Assembly (NCBI GenBank): GCA_946902875.1
Contig: OX336355.1
Span: forward strand, 19,005,347-19,069,346
Reading direction: 5' to 3'
Length of the DNA: 64,000 nucleotides
Source of the DNA: Nematopogon swammerdamellus
Lineage: Eukaryota > Arthropoda > Insecta > Lepidoptera > Adelidae
In this document: positions 1 to 10,868 of the stretch, one piece after another
Numbering within the stretch: the stretch's first letter is position 1
Layout: each line of letters opens with the position of its first letter
Notes under the pieces: model-generated
The model's database searches: none
What the model was told of the DNA's origin: nothing
What the model saw: the letters and a program-made list of their open reading frames with translations, nothing else
Program-made: the position numbers and the translations under genes

Positions 1-3000
1 CGCGAGCTTAAAAAAATAAATGCATTATGATGACAGTATATCAGCTGTTTTCACATTTAACAAAATGTATACACACTTTGTATAAACAAACAACAAATCT
101 TTATCGATTTGTTTATTTGTTTATAAAAAGGTTGACAAAGGTTTGTTTGTTGTTTGTTTGCCTTGTTCAAAATACGAACTACTTTGGACAAGCTTACGGG
201 CAACCGAACAGTGGACATTTTCTAGTCACTCACTGCTCATAAGTAGAGGTGATAACACCCCAATGCGTGTTGGCGCGTTGCCGTGGAGAGAATGCAGTTC
301 GTATCGACGAGACTCCAGTAAACATTAGAACAGCGATATACCGTCATGCATGTCATACGTCGCTACTAGGACGAGAACATTTGCTTCAATAGATCACATT
401 CACACTTAGCTGGCCCTTTATAGAAGTTCCATGGCATCGCTGAGGTGTCTGGTCTGTTGAAGCATGTAGTAGTTAGTAATAAACACACTTTCGCTGCTTT
501 TGTCGACCTATTTTGATTTGAGAACCGAGTGACTACACTGCAATTAAAATTGTAAACAGCCCAGGCGACAGCCACAGGGAAAGTGCATTAAAGTAATGTA
601 ATGCTTAATCTACTCTAAGCTTTAGTTTCACCATCATCTAAAAAGTCCCGAGTCGACTTGTCACTACGGATGGGGTGAGTGAGGACTTTGCCAACTGGAA
701 GCACCAAAACATGCATCACTATGCAAGTACCTACCTAAGCGTCAAATTTGTAAAAAAAAATATGCAATTTTTAAATGGTGAATTGGTGATAGTTCTGTTT
801 TACTAAGCTGACAATGCTTAGATTAATTTACCAGTCTATATAATTGATGGCAACATTTTACAAAGAATGTTACCCCGCCGCCGTTACTGTAACTGACTCA
901 GAACTTTAGCCAGGGATGGTGAAACGGGCGCTAATCACTAACACATGCTTAGTAATTAGTAAGTTTTGATTTCACGCACTTAAAACATAAAATTTTTTTA
1001 AATATAAAATTAAGTATGTTGAATGAAAATAGGAATTCTTCACGTTCAATCCGTTCAATCGTACCACGTTCAAATGTGAACAATAATAATCCAACATGAA
1101 TATACTATCCTATGTCAAATATTTTTCAAAAGGAAGAATTAAGTAAGTGGCTCTTTTCGGAATTTCCGTTCCCATGTTGTATGTTTTGAATTAATAGTCG
1201 TAAGTAAATAAATAATATTCATTTAAATCCCCGCATCCAGTTCAGTGAATTTTCAATTACATTATAAATGAATAAACATTACATATATTTATTTAAAATT
1301 CAAAACCAGACTAGTATGCGATGATATACTAAATAACAATAACAGTATCATTCATATCAATTGACGATTTATTCAATGAATAATAAATATAGCAATAAAA
1401 AATATTCGATCCCATTATGGGAGGCGGCAAAACTTTTTTATATAAAAAAATTTAACTGCTCAAAACAATAAGAATTTTTTTCTTATAGACCAAAGCCGAA
1501 ATTAACAGAAGTATATTTTCGGTAGGTAGTAGTACCTGCTAACATAAAGCAATCGCTGCTCTCAAATCTCATTCAATAAATTGTCGTATGTTGGCCCCAT
1601 ACTTTCTACCAATCTGTGTTTTTATTTTTACTAATATTGTTTTGAGCTGTCAACATTTTAATGTTAAGGATTGCCCGAGTAGTGATGCCTACTCACTCAT
1701 CTACCATTCACTCTCACTAAACCAGATTTGATGGAGTAGGCCAATTAGATTTGTCTAATATTTTTCAAAATTTTCTCTCACTATGGCATCGAAAACTTGT
1801 ACTTGTGCTTCGTAAAAAAATATAAATAATATTTTACCCAGCAGCTCGGCAAGCTCAACCCTAACAACTACTCTAATACTAGAAATGCAGTCATAGTCGC
1901 ACACACTAATAAGGCCTCCTGTCATCCACAGCCACGGAGAAGATAGGTGGAGAGAAGTTGCTGCTAGTACCGAACCAAATACTAGAAGCGCCATAGCGCG
2001 ATGAAACGTCGAGGATGTTTTTTCGGAAGTGATGTATGTGAAAGAAAGTTCGCCTAGTCTAGTACTATAGATCAGTGGCTGCTAGCTCTAATTTATATAA
2101 AAAACACGAGCAGCGAGTGCGGCGGATAGCGGGGGAGTCACAACTTCGTAGTCACTACCATCAATCACGCATCATTTAATTCCACGTGTGCTGGGTCGCG
2201 ACCACTCAGTGGACATGACTGGTGCAATGACTTTCACTCCGATAATGTATGCCCAAAGTTGGTGGCGACGACGTACGCAGTTTGCTGCGACCAACTTCTC
2301 TCTACTCTCTTTTCCGTAGCTACACGGTCCTACAACCACGAGGCACTACACGCAACCGGCACAACTAGAGCCCTAAATGGCGCCCAGTTTATTACATTAG
2401 CAATGTTTAAGGCGGGTCCACACAGTAGAAATAGAAAATGTTTGCGTAATGAGTATGTAGTTTTGTAGTATTGGAGGAATTCATAGAAACGAATGACGCG
2501 TTTGACGATGAATGAAATAACTGTGTTCTACGGATTTAAGAGCGCTACGATAACAACGCAACGGTAGTGCGAGGTCGCTAGAACGCCTGGTATTGCGGTC
2601 ATCAATCGTTCCAGCGACTTTCATACTAACATTTGATAGTTGAAAATGAAAATGAAAATTGAAAATGCATCTAACGCTATGAATGACTGTAATACTCGAG
2701 AGCATTGTTCAGTAAAAGCGCCGAGGGGAGCGCGGGTACTCTAGAATGCTTTGACAGCTGTCAGACAATTGTTTGATTGAGGTAGTCAAAGCGCGATTTT
2801 GTAGGTCGTTAGAACGCAGCTACTAATGACAAGTAGTTATGTATGAAAATGATGAGCGTGGAAGAGGAGAGAGGACTATGCTATATCGTAAGTAAAATGT
2901 TGTCTCTGCCCACCATGTTGGAAAACAGGGACGATGTTACATTTTATTTTATGTAATGTTTAAAGCTACATTAATTTTACATTTGTGGCTACAGTACAGG

Positions 3001-3820
3001 GCATCATTCAACAGTCACGTGGGCCCGCCTTAAAACATCTGATAAATACCTACTGTGACAGATATGCAAATATCAAGTGCTGGTCGGCAACACATGTTGC
3101 ATTTTGTTGAGCAAAAATACATTAATCGATGGGAAGTTGTGTTTAACCTGTAAACGTTTTTGTGGCATATATGGGCGACAAACATGTAGGTACTGAACAT
3201 TTTAAGTTTGATGTCTCTATAACATACAAAATCGAAGGGACATGAATGACAAAAGTTTGCACAAAAACCCAGCAAGGTCTGTTCAGGGCTCATGATTATA
3301 AGACATTACGGTCTGAGGTGAGTTGGACTCACTCCAGGTCTGAGGACTGAGGTTCGTACATGTTTATACATGTGCAATTATGTTAGTGCAGCTTACAGGT
3401 TATACCATTTTGTGATTATGTGCACAAATGGCCCATTGCTGAATGATTCAGTTTCCACTTTTGAGGTTCACATTGATCTAAATTTTGTTTAATTTATTTT
3501 CTCTGCAGTTCATAAGTGAACGCGTTTGTGAAAGTAGAATGTAAAGCACGTTCACTGATGCAGACATAGTTCTAACTAAGTTGAGAGGTTAATCCTACAT
3601 GCTACGTTAAAAATACGATTTAAAAAATCATTGTACTAAAATTAGGCACACTTCCTACCTACCCCTACTTCTCGCGACCAACATTCTCAATGTGAATGAA
3701 AGACTACGGAGGGTAGTCATTCACGCTAACTTTATCTGACACAGATACCCGAACTTAACCTTAGAGAGTTACTAGCTAAGGTCGGAAGTGACATAACCGC
3801 ACCGACCTAGGCAGGAAAAT
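1..3820. other. Stretch without a recognised gene, 3' of the host gene
   Basis: No open frame here shows a recognisable domain, good codon usage or credible splice sites. The DNA is AT-rich and resembles lepidopteran intron or intergenic DNA. It lies beyond the stop codon of the minus-strand KASH gene, so part of the highest-numbered end could be 3' untranslated sequence. A TTTATT (AATAAA on the minus strand) occurs at about 3493, but it is 1.4 kb from the stop codon and cannot be assigned with confidence. Confidence 0.5.
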
Positions 3821-3937
3821 AATGTCAAGTGACAAAAAGGATTTGTCAAAAAATTCTCTCACGTTCACAATACTGATATCAAACTTGAACACATCGTCGA
3901 TACCACAACACATACTCAACATTGGACCAACATCCTC

Positions 3938-4278
3938 TCAGATGGTACTCGTACCTGCCACCAAAACACCCGGCAGCCCGGTGAATTCATCTGAAACAAC
4001 TTCTGTAAAACCCAAATCCAACACACAAAGTGCGGGAAACAAACTCTGGCCGTTCTTGTTCCAGACAATACTTTGTGCCAAAGATTCGGTTATTTTTGGG
4101 TCACCGTCCGAACAGATCTTAATAAGATGTTTATGATTTCTAATCTCCTCCATCCGCCTTGTTGCTCCCATTTACTACGTCTTTCGTCCTCAACATGCCA
4201 CAAGGCTTGTTTCAGTCTGACCTTCATTTGGCATCTGTCAAAACATCTCCATATGCGATACTGACAAAAGTAACGCAC
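3938..4278 (-). pseudogene. Possible coding remnant, unrecognised
   Basis: Two overlapping minus-strand frames (from 4278 and from 4171) give 62 and 77 residues of compositionally normal protein. They look like one frame broken by a shift near 4160. The second contains a protein-like stretch (LPALCVLDLGF-like, then EVVSDEFTGLPG). I do not recognise the family. It may be a decayed transposable-element ORF, or chance. A plus-strand frame overlaps at 3822-4136 and is the less protein-like of the two. Confidence 0.2.
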
Positions 4279-4744
4279 ACGAACCGCTCCAACCGCTAAA
4301 CAATAGTTTAGACAGGAAACATTTCACTATGTGCGGCTTTTACATTCTCGCCTGATACACGTCTGTACGCGGCTTATTAGCTAATTAGCTATGCGCAGGC
4401 AAACCACAAACTCCGAGCTCCGTCCCGCCACCATTCACATCTCACTCTGTACAGCTGCCGACTTTGTTAGGTCTGTTTTACAATCAACCCTTCTAATCTA
4501 ACACTGAAATAACACTTCATAATATACATGGAAAACATGCGTAGCGAGTTCCCAACATACACCCGGTGTACATCGTGGGAAACATTTTGAAAACAGGCCT
4601 AACACTTCATATTTACATAGATTGACCTAACCTTCAGTTTGCGCAGCTGCCTGTCTGACAACCGTACTGAACGCAACTACTGATATCTCCGCAGCAGCCA
4701 ACTAGTTTAGCTAACTAAACTATTATTATGTAACAATGTCCAGT

Positions 4745-4789
4745 GACAGGTGTCACTCTGACACCTGTCAGGTCACTCTGACAGGTGTC
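4745..4789 (-). other. Three-arm inverted repeat in the probable 3' UTR of the KASH gene
   Basis: The arm GACAGGTGTC occurs at 4745-4754 and 4780-4789. Its exact reverse complement GACACCTGTC lies between them at 4760-4769. The central arm can pair with either outer arm, with loops of 5 or 10 nt, so only one of two 10-bp hairpins can form at a time. The site is about 170-215 nt after the KASH stop codon in transcript direction. As DNA it also contains CAGGTG E-box and AGGTGTCA T-box-like half sites. Function is inferred only. Confidence 0.4.
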
Positions 4790-4959
4790 TCTCGGTTGAC
4801 ATGTAGATACATAGTTACAAGATGGCGCTACTGTTAAATTGGATCCATTAAACTTTGTAACTGAGGTGCTTGCTTGCATTATGCTACGCTGTAATTTTGA
4901 GATGTATTGTAAAGTCGTCGGCGCGGAGGATGCGAGCGCGCACGGGGCACAGGCTCGGC

Positions 4960-5197
4960 TCACACGGGCGGAGGTCCGCGCACGTAGCGCAGCTGGGGCG
5001 TGAAGGAGCCGGCGAGGGAGTTGAGGAGGTCGCAGCAGCGCGGCCGCTCGAGCAGCCAGGCCGCCAGCAGCAGCGCCACCAGGCACAGCTGGAAGGGCAG
5101 CGCCGAGCGCAGCACGCGCCACACCCAGTGCGGCCTCGGCGTGTAGTCCGGCTCGCCGGCGCCTGTCTTGTTGCCTCCTCCGGTCGCGCCATCGCTC
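4960..5197 (-). CDS. klar: Terminal exon: KASH domain
   Basis: The acceptor TGTAG lies just above 5197. The exon enters with one base that completes an Arg codon from the previous exon, and it ends at TGA (4960-4962). It encodes a Gly-rich linker, then the basic-aromatic lead HWVWRVLR, a transmembrane helix (ALPFQLCLVALLLAAWLLE), and a luminal tail of about 28 residues ending RGPPPV. The PPPV end and the TPQLRY motif are hallmarks of KASH peptides that insert into the SUN-domain groove. A Cys sits 23 residues before the C-terminal residue, where vertebrate nesprins form a disulfide with SUN proteins. This anchors the protein in the outer nuclear membrane with its spectrin-like region in the cytoplasm. 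It is the strongest single call in the window; klarsicht versus Msp-300 is less sure. Confidence 0.93.
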
Positions 5198-5883
5198 CTA
5201 CACCGCAACACATCAACCATTTCATTGTTTTCTTAATTTTTCAGGAAATCACAACAGTACAAGTACACAGATTATACAGATTACAGCGAGTCCTGAGTCC
5301 CGAGCTGAGTTGGTGTGGTGCGCGGGCTCGTGGAGGAGAGCTATATGGCGTGTACGGCTAAACGACAACCTTTTAATCCGCCATATCGCTGGTGGAACAC
5401 TCAATGAGCATGGTTTCGCGCGGAGAGGTATTTCCGTGGTGAGTCCATTGTGTGTGCAAAATTAGTGTTGTAACTCTGCTTGGTGAATCACCGTGAACAG
5501 AAAAGGGGTAGCTATAGGAACAAAAAATAACCAAAAGTGCCATTTAAATCATAATTTTTTGTTTGTTTGTTGGAAATATGTTTTCAACACGAGAACCTGT
5601 TGAAATGTTTTCCATTCAGGGACAGCATCATTGGCAGTGGCGGGGCAAGACCTAAATTTGATGTGGGCATGATACATTTTGCGAGGCCCTCTCTGGTGGC
5701 ACTAGAGGTGGATTTATGGATTTTCACTATCGAAATGGATTTCCGCTGCATGAACTTTCGAGGCGCGAGGCCCCTTGGGCCGCGAGGCCGTGGGCGGTCG
5801 CCCACGTCTTGCGCCGCCTCTGATCATTGGCTACGAGTGAGGTAAGTTGGCTGCAGTGTAAGGAAGTGCGAGTGTAGACGTAC
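5198..5883 (-). other. klar: Intron
   Basis: GT-AG intron: donor GTACGT below 5884, acceptor TGTAG above 5197. I see no embedded gene or recognisable element. A plus-strand frame at 4870-5361 is antisense shadow of the KASH exon. Confidence 0.6.
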
Positions 5884-5987
5884 CGGTCGGGTGTGGGTGT
5901 GAGGAGCGCGTCGGGCGCGCCGCGCGCCACCAGCGCCCGGCACGACTCCTGCAGCGCGCGCACCTCGCTCTCCGCCTGCTCCATGCG
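5884..5987 (-). CDS. klar: Internal exon, spectrin-like helix before the KASH exon
   Basis: 104-nt exon bounded by TTGCAG above 5987 and donor GTACGT below 5884. It enters in phase 0 and exits with 2 nt, matching the 1-nt entry of the KASH exon. It encodes a helix beginning RMEQAESEVRALQESC and ending in a Pro/Thr turn (LTPTPDR). The heptad-like spacing of Leu, Ala and Val fits a spectrin-repeat helix. It continues the helix that starts in the exon at 7480-7662. Confidence 0.85.
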
Positions 5988-6034
5988 CTGCAACACAACA
6001 TGCACAACCGCTATCTATACTCATCCATCACACG

Positions 6035-6561
6035 GCCGCCGGGTCGCATATTTCAAGTATAGTATGCGAGTTGCTCTGATTGGTCGTTCTCAACTTTGGC
6101 GGGAAATATAAATTTCGGAAGTACTTCCGAAAATAAAGTTTTCTTAGGTGGTTATAAAAAAAATAACCATAACCTAATTTTAACACCCTAACATTGTTTA
6201 AAAAAAAGTAAAACAAAAAAAAATTGCCAAAAGGGACACGAATTTCGGAAGTATTTCCGAAAATAAAGTTTTCTTAGGTGGTTATAAAAAAAAATTACCA
6301 TAACCTAATTTTAACACCCTAACATTGCTTTAAAAAAAAGTAAAACAGAACAAATTTTGGCAAAAGGGACACGAACCCATGGCCGAGATCGAAAAAATAA
6401 AAACCCTACACTCTACCACTGAGCCACCAAAGTACATGTGCGACCAAACGAATATCGGATTCATTAGGTTCGCTGGGGGTCCCGGAGGCGGAGCCAGACT
6501 CGTCTCTCCGCCAATCAGAGCAACTCGCATACTAGACTTTGGATATATGCCGCCGGGTCGC
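6035..6561. mobile_element. Foldback element with internal duplication and tRNA-like boxes
   Basis: Inverted termini at 6061-6083 and 6511-6533 share AGTATGCGAGTTGCTCTGAT. A 13-bp direct repeat GCCGCCGGGTCGC flanks them (6035-6047 and 6549-6561). Inside, a block of about 130 bp is duplicated head to tail (6111-6240, 6241-6371), each copy starting with the palindrome TTCGGAAGTACTTCCGAA or a near match. On the minus strand at 6366-6428, TGGCTCAGTGGTAGAG matches a tRNA A box and GGGTTCGTGTCCC matches a B box. The class is uncertain: a MITE that captured a SINE head, or a SINE inside a foldback. Confidence 0.6.
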
Positions 6562-6597
6562 TACTGCTCTTGTTGTGCCGCCTGTGGGGGTTTCTCT

Positions 6598-6980
6598 TAT
6601 GGAACCCAACATGGTTGGCTATAACACCTATCCGTTATCTATCACACCTTGGTGACCGAGGTGGTGAAATAGCTGTTCGCCTAGTTCTAGTGTGATTTGT
6701 GAACCAGCTGAATTGCTTCCGCTTGGCCCTGCCGGCTACACTGAACATCCAGTTCACGAAAGCACACATTATTTTTCATAACTACTTCGACTGGCCTTCA
6801 TTCAGTCCGGTGTGATAGCAATCGGGACAAGTTAAAGGAAGATATCTGCATATTTACATATTTAACCACGGCCAGATTGGTCAACGGTCAGACGATCACC
6901 CATCTAATATAAAGTTCGAACGCGCCCAATGTGCTTAACATCGGCGACCGATAGCCGAAGCTATGCACCATAGAGTAACT
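6598..6980 (-). repeat. Diverged copy of the window's tRNA-derived SINE
   Basis: It matches the family seen better at 57902-58259, in the same order of landmarks: GTTGGCTA near the tail, CCGGCTACACTGAAC, CTTCATTCAGT, and a head with CGGTCAGACGATCACCCATC. Many substitutions make it the oldest-looking copy. It lies in the intron between the exons at 7480 and 5987, in the same orientation as the gene. Confidence 0.6.
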
Positions 6981-7268
6981 TAATATGCTATGCACCGCCG
7001 CGCCTGTTGCTCGGTTACTTTAACATTAGTCACAGTGAGACCAGACGTAATAAAACGGTTCAGTCAATGAAAAACCTTTTGTTTTCAGCTTCTAAATTCA
7101 AAAAGTTTAAAATGCCACAAGTTTTTTTTATATTAAATAGTCCCGGGAAGTATGCAAATGACATGACCTAAAAGGCTTCCTGTGTATTCCCTCAAAAGCA
7201 CACTCTCTCGTTCTCAAAGGGGTCATCAATAGACACTCTCAGGTCGGCTCGGCATTCGCAACCCTCTC

Positions 7269-7415
7269 AATCCAAATCCATGGGCAAATGAGAACCTCCG
7301 GTGCCCAGGAAATGAGAACCCCCGGCGCCCAGGGAATTGGAACCTCCGATGCCCAAGGATGAGAACCTCCAGTCCCAGGGAATGAAAACCTCCTCCGGTG
7401 CCCAGTACATGAGAT
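7269..7415. repeat. Degenerate tandem repeat of about 30 bp
   Basis: Five imperfect copies of a unit containing GAGAACCTCCGGTGCCCAGG follow one another. A second cluster of the same unit lies at 10081-10169, directly beside a SINE copy. Unit length varies by several bases, so this is an old, drifting minisatellite or part of a larger repeat family. Confidence 0.6.
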
Positions 7416-7479
7416 ATGTATGCCGCATTTATTGGGTGTAACCGTGCCTCATATGATTAAGTCTAGTGGAATGGCCCAC

Positions 7480-7662
7480 CTTGGTGATGGCCCTGATGGC
7501 GTGGGAGCCCGGCGCGAGGGCGGCCTGCAGGTCGCGCGCGAGGTCGCGCAGGGCGGCGAGGCGGCGCGCGCGGGCGCCCGTCGCCGCCGCCGCCGCCGCC
7601 GCTGCCTCGCTGTCCCCGTCCGAGATGCCCGAGTCCGACAGCGAGCCGCACGTCGACGAACC
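7480..7662 (-). CDS. klar: Internal exon, acidic serine segment then helix
   Basis: 183-nt exon (61 codons), phase 0 at both ends, acceptor TTGCGCAG above 7662 and donor GTGGGC below 7480. It begins GSSTCGSLSDSGISDGDSE, then a run of nine Ala, then a helix (RRLAALRDLARDLQAAL) ending AIRAITK. The helix runs straight into RMEQAESEVRALQ of the next exon, as in a spectrin-type repeat. The SDSGISD segment is my main reason for klarsicht. Antisense frames over this GC-rich exon are shadows. Confidence 0.88.
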
Positions 7663-7779
7663 CTGCGCAATCCGATCACAGGACTTTGAACTTGCTCTCA
7701 CTTTTTGCTTGTACAGAACCAGGCAATCCGGTAAGGGCGGTGAGTCAGAGAAGCTCTATCCTCACTGACTCAGACACCC

Positions 7780-8110
7780 TTACCGGATGCACATGCTCTG
7801 ACCGCAGTCGATATCATCTTCGAGATGGTGCCATAATGGAGACTTCCCTTCGGATTCCTGGCTATACTGTCAAGGCGGAATGTTGTTCAAAGCCGAGACA
7901 CAAGTCGAGAAATAATCAATCAATTCACATGGGATTTTAGTTTTCTGGCACATCTAAGGATAATCAGCGAGGCTGCGCGGACAGCTAGTTCAGTATAAAC
8001 ACCTTCAAACCCACCGCCTCCCGAGCGCACTATCCTTGCGGATATAGCACTCGCATCGTGTTGTCATCGCTCGTCAGAGCAAGTTATCATCCGAGTCCGA
8101 TGCACGCACA
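7780..8110. repeat. Interspersed repeat, second copy at 9477-9763
   Basis: Bases 7780-8029 recur almost unchanged at 9477-9727 (for example CGATATCATCTTCGAGATGG and GGCGGAATGTTGTTCAAAGC). After that the two copies differ: an 80-base middle piece present here is missing from the second copy, and both rejoin at TCCGATGCACGCACAGGGA. Near-identity implies a recent duplication or an active family. Confidence 0.8.
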
Positions 8111-8523
8111 GGGATTGCACTCTGTCAGCCGCCATGACAGCGGCGCGACCGAAGACGCGCAAATACAGCGGTCCAATCCCACGCGAGAGAGCCCAGCGAG
8201 GCGTCCCCCCCCCTTAGAGCGGGCTCCGGAAGGTATCCCCATCTGTCCGTCCCGTCAGTATGTCGTCAGACCCCATTGGCCCTACACTACAGATACGTCA
8301 CATACGGCGACTTGTCCCCCCGTTGTCCTCTAACCTAATACCTCACCTATCCCCCAATCTGTGATTCTATTTGTTGCGTCCGTCTGTCGTCATGCTCCGC
8401 TTCTCTTGATGGCCTCCGGTGGCTTCTTCCAGTTCAATATAAACATAGGATATACTATGATTTATAATCTCTCTTACGTTTTGTTTATAGACGTCCAGAA
8501 ATACCAGCCTTGCGGCTATAAAA

Positions 8524-8700
8524 TCCAGACGTCTATCCCTGCACTCTTGCGAGTACAGTGATCGAGGCCCCATAGCTGTACAGTTCTTCCGAAATAATCC
8601 CATGGGAAACACAGACTGAAGCCTTTCCCCAGCCGATCCGAGCCACCACCCGTCCACCCGAAGGAACCCCCGACCGAAGTCGAGAGCCGGGGATGAAACA
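8524..8700 (-). repeat. Interspersed repeat fragment shared with 41690-41875
   Basis: The reverse complement of this segment matches 41690-41875 over about 170 bp. It includes CGACTTCGGTCGGGGGTTCC, the GGACGGGTGGTGGCTCGGAT block and CCCATGGGATTATTTCGG. The two copies have opposite orientation. It looks like the 3' end of a non-LTR retrotransposon, but I cannot name the family. Confidence 0.65.
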
Positions 8701-8795
8701 ATCACTGCCACTGGAGTCCAACAACAGCCAGCGGCCAGGGCCACAGCGTTTTTGTACTAGCCGACAGTTATAAACGAGGTGAAAAAGAATAATAC

Positions 8796-9009
8796 CTTCT
8801 TGTTGTCGTTGAGTACGTCGGCGAGATGGCGCAGCTGTGCGGGGAGCTGGTCGAGCTGGTCGAGCTGGTCGCCGGTGTCGCCGCGGCGCTGCAGCTGCCG
8901 CAGGGCGTCGTGGTCGCTGCGCAGCCCCGAGGTCAGCTCCCGCAGCCCCGCCTCCCACTCGCACCACGCCGCCAGCGCCTTCTGCAGCGCCAGCAGCTCC
9001 GACGACGTC
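8796..9009 (-). CDS. klar: Internal exon, spectrin-like repeat
   Basis: 214-nt exon, acceptor GTTACAG above 9009, donor GTATTA below 8796. It enters with one base (completing an AGG Arg codon begun in the exon at 11507) and exits in phase 0. It encodes TSSELLALQKALAAWCEWEA, LRELTSGLRSDHDALRQLQR, a Gly/Asp turn, QLDQLDQLPAQLRHLADVLN and DNKK. The Trp and the Leu-rich heptads fit helices of a spectrin repeat. Plus-strand Arg/Ala-rich frames here are antisense shadows. Confidence 0.88.
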
Positions 9010-9237
9010 CTGTAACATCACAACACCCCACGCTACATTAAGGGGCAAATAAGACTCAAAAGGTAATCTTTAAACGAAATTATTGAGCTATTGGTAAAGA
9101 TAAAAAATCTGTAAAAAATATGTGTAATGTATTGATATTTAATTAACAAACATAGCGAAAAAAATATATATTTTACTACTTTGGAAAGGTGTTAAATAAA
9201 TCTCCAAAAAATAACGAAAAGTACGAACGTTGTACTT

Positions 9238-10002
9238 TCAACTTAAATTATCTTGAGAAACATCAATGGTTTCAATACAAGACCCTCATAGAAATATAGA
9301 TGATATTTTACAAACGTACAATCGTAGCGAAAAAAAATATTGTTTTCCATCTTTCCAACACATGAAATTTAATATATAGTGTGATTTTCGCGCAAACGTT
9401 CATCGTCGGAGCGACGTATCAGCCACCGCACGAGTGCGAGATTCGTTCTGAATCTCGCACCTATTTACATCTGCATACTTACCGGATGCACATGCTCTGA
9501 CCGCAGTCGATATCATCTTCGAGATGGTGCCATAATGGAGACTTCCCTTCGGATTCCTGGCTATACTGTCAAGGCGGAATGTTGTTCAAAGCCGAGACAC
9601 AAGTCGAGAAATAATCAATCAATTCACATGGGATTTTAGTTTTCTGGCACATCTAAGGATAATCAGCGAGGCTGCGCGGACAGCTAGTTCAATATAAACA
9701 CCTTCAAACCCACCGCCTCCCGAGCGCAAAATCTAAGTCCGATGCACGCACAGGGAATAATTTCAACTTAAATTATCTTGAGAAACATCAATGGTTTCAA
9801 TACAAGACCCTCATAGAAATATAGATGATATTTTACAATCGTACAATCGTAGCGAAAAAAATATTGTTTTCCATCTTTCCAACACATGAAATTTAATATA
9901 TAGTGTGATTTTCGCGCAAACGTTCATCGTCGGAGCGACGTATCAGCCACCGCACGAGTGCGAGATTCGTTCTGAATCTCGCACCTATTTACATCTGCAT
10001 AC
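9238..10002. repeat. Duplicated block flanking a copied repeat
   Basis: Bases 9238-9477 and 9764-10002 are near-identical direct repeats of about 240 bp, each ending in the hairpin GTGCGAGATTCGTTCTGAAT plus CTCGCAC. Between them lies the second copy of the 7780-8029 repeat. The arrangement looks like a tandem duplication, or an insertion with a very long duplicated flank. Confidence 0.75.
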
Positions 10003-10080
10003 GGTTCGTGTTTCAATCATCAGTGCTCGGGTAACACGGTTTGAGTCTTATTTCCGCCTTAACCGCATTTATATCCACTA

Positions 10081-10169
10081 TTCTGGGGATGAGAATCCCC
10101 CAGTGCCCACGGAATGAGAAACTCCGGTGCCCAGATAATGAGAATCTCCAATTCTAGGGAATGAAAACC
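10081..10169. repeat. Second cluster of the 30-bp GAGAA..CTCC repeat
   Basis: Three imperfect copies of the unit seen at 7269-7415 end where a SINE copy begins at 10172. Confidence 0.5.
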
Positions 10170-10171
10170 TG

Positions 10172-10421
10172 TTTTTTTTATGGAAACTGACACGATTGGC
10201 TACATCGCCTACAACATCCGCGATGTCACCCATAACGCCGGGTGAACTGGGTGCCATGTCAGTGCTTCCCTTCATTTCATGCCGGCTACGCTGAACTGGA
10301 CGGAAAATACGGAACTATTTATTTACATAGCCGTTTCGACCGAAGTTTCATTCAGTGCGGTGGTACCAACCCGGGCGGAATAAACCCTACAACCTAGTAA
10401 GGTAAGAAGGCAAGGGACCCG
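10172..10421 (-). repeat. tRNA-derived SINE, head-truncated copy
   Basis: The tail (TTTTTTTATGGAAACTGACA on the plus strand) is at the low end. The body runs through GTGCCATGTCAGTGCTTCCC and CATTCAGTGCGGTGGTACCA and stops at GTAAGGTAAGAAGG, before the tRNA-like head. Same orientation as the host gene. Confidence 0.75.
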
Positions 10422-10868
10422 TGCCCAAACAGGACGGAACAGATATGGTGCATCCAATTCAATCTAATTTTGTCTGTTTTGTTTGTCGTGGCTGACGAGT
10501 GTATTTAGTGTGTAATCCGGCATGGCTCGCTAGGTCAGAGGAGCCGCAGCACATGATTCGACCAGCCAATATCACCTCGGAGTAGGTGCCATGCCCTTCG
10601 GATTGCTAGCTAAGCTATATACCGGACTAAAGCACACACAGGCGGGACTAGCGAAAGCTATGCGGCTATCTTTCTAAGAAGAGAATAAGATTTTACCACT
10701 CCATACTCAATGCGATGATCACAAAAGCATTCTGGAAAGTGTGCAAAACACGGAGTCGTGGATACGACCAATGCAAGCACTGACATGGCATCTAGGGTGA
10801 TATAACCAGCCATGCCGTCAAGTTCTACAATAACAATAATAACAAAACAAATAACATTTAGATATAGT

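Noticed and set aside
7420..7768. Plus-strand frames rich in Arg and Ala
   Set aside because: Antisense of the exon 7480-7662, which contains a GCG run.
8779..9052. Plus-strand frames over 8779-9052
   Set aside because: Antisense of the spectrin-like exon 8796-9009.
10078..10275. Conserved small protein with GVMGDIADVVGDVANRV
   Set aside because: The same peptide is encoded in several SINE copies on this family's antisense; it is repeat sequence.
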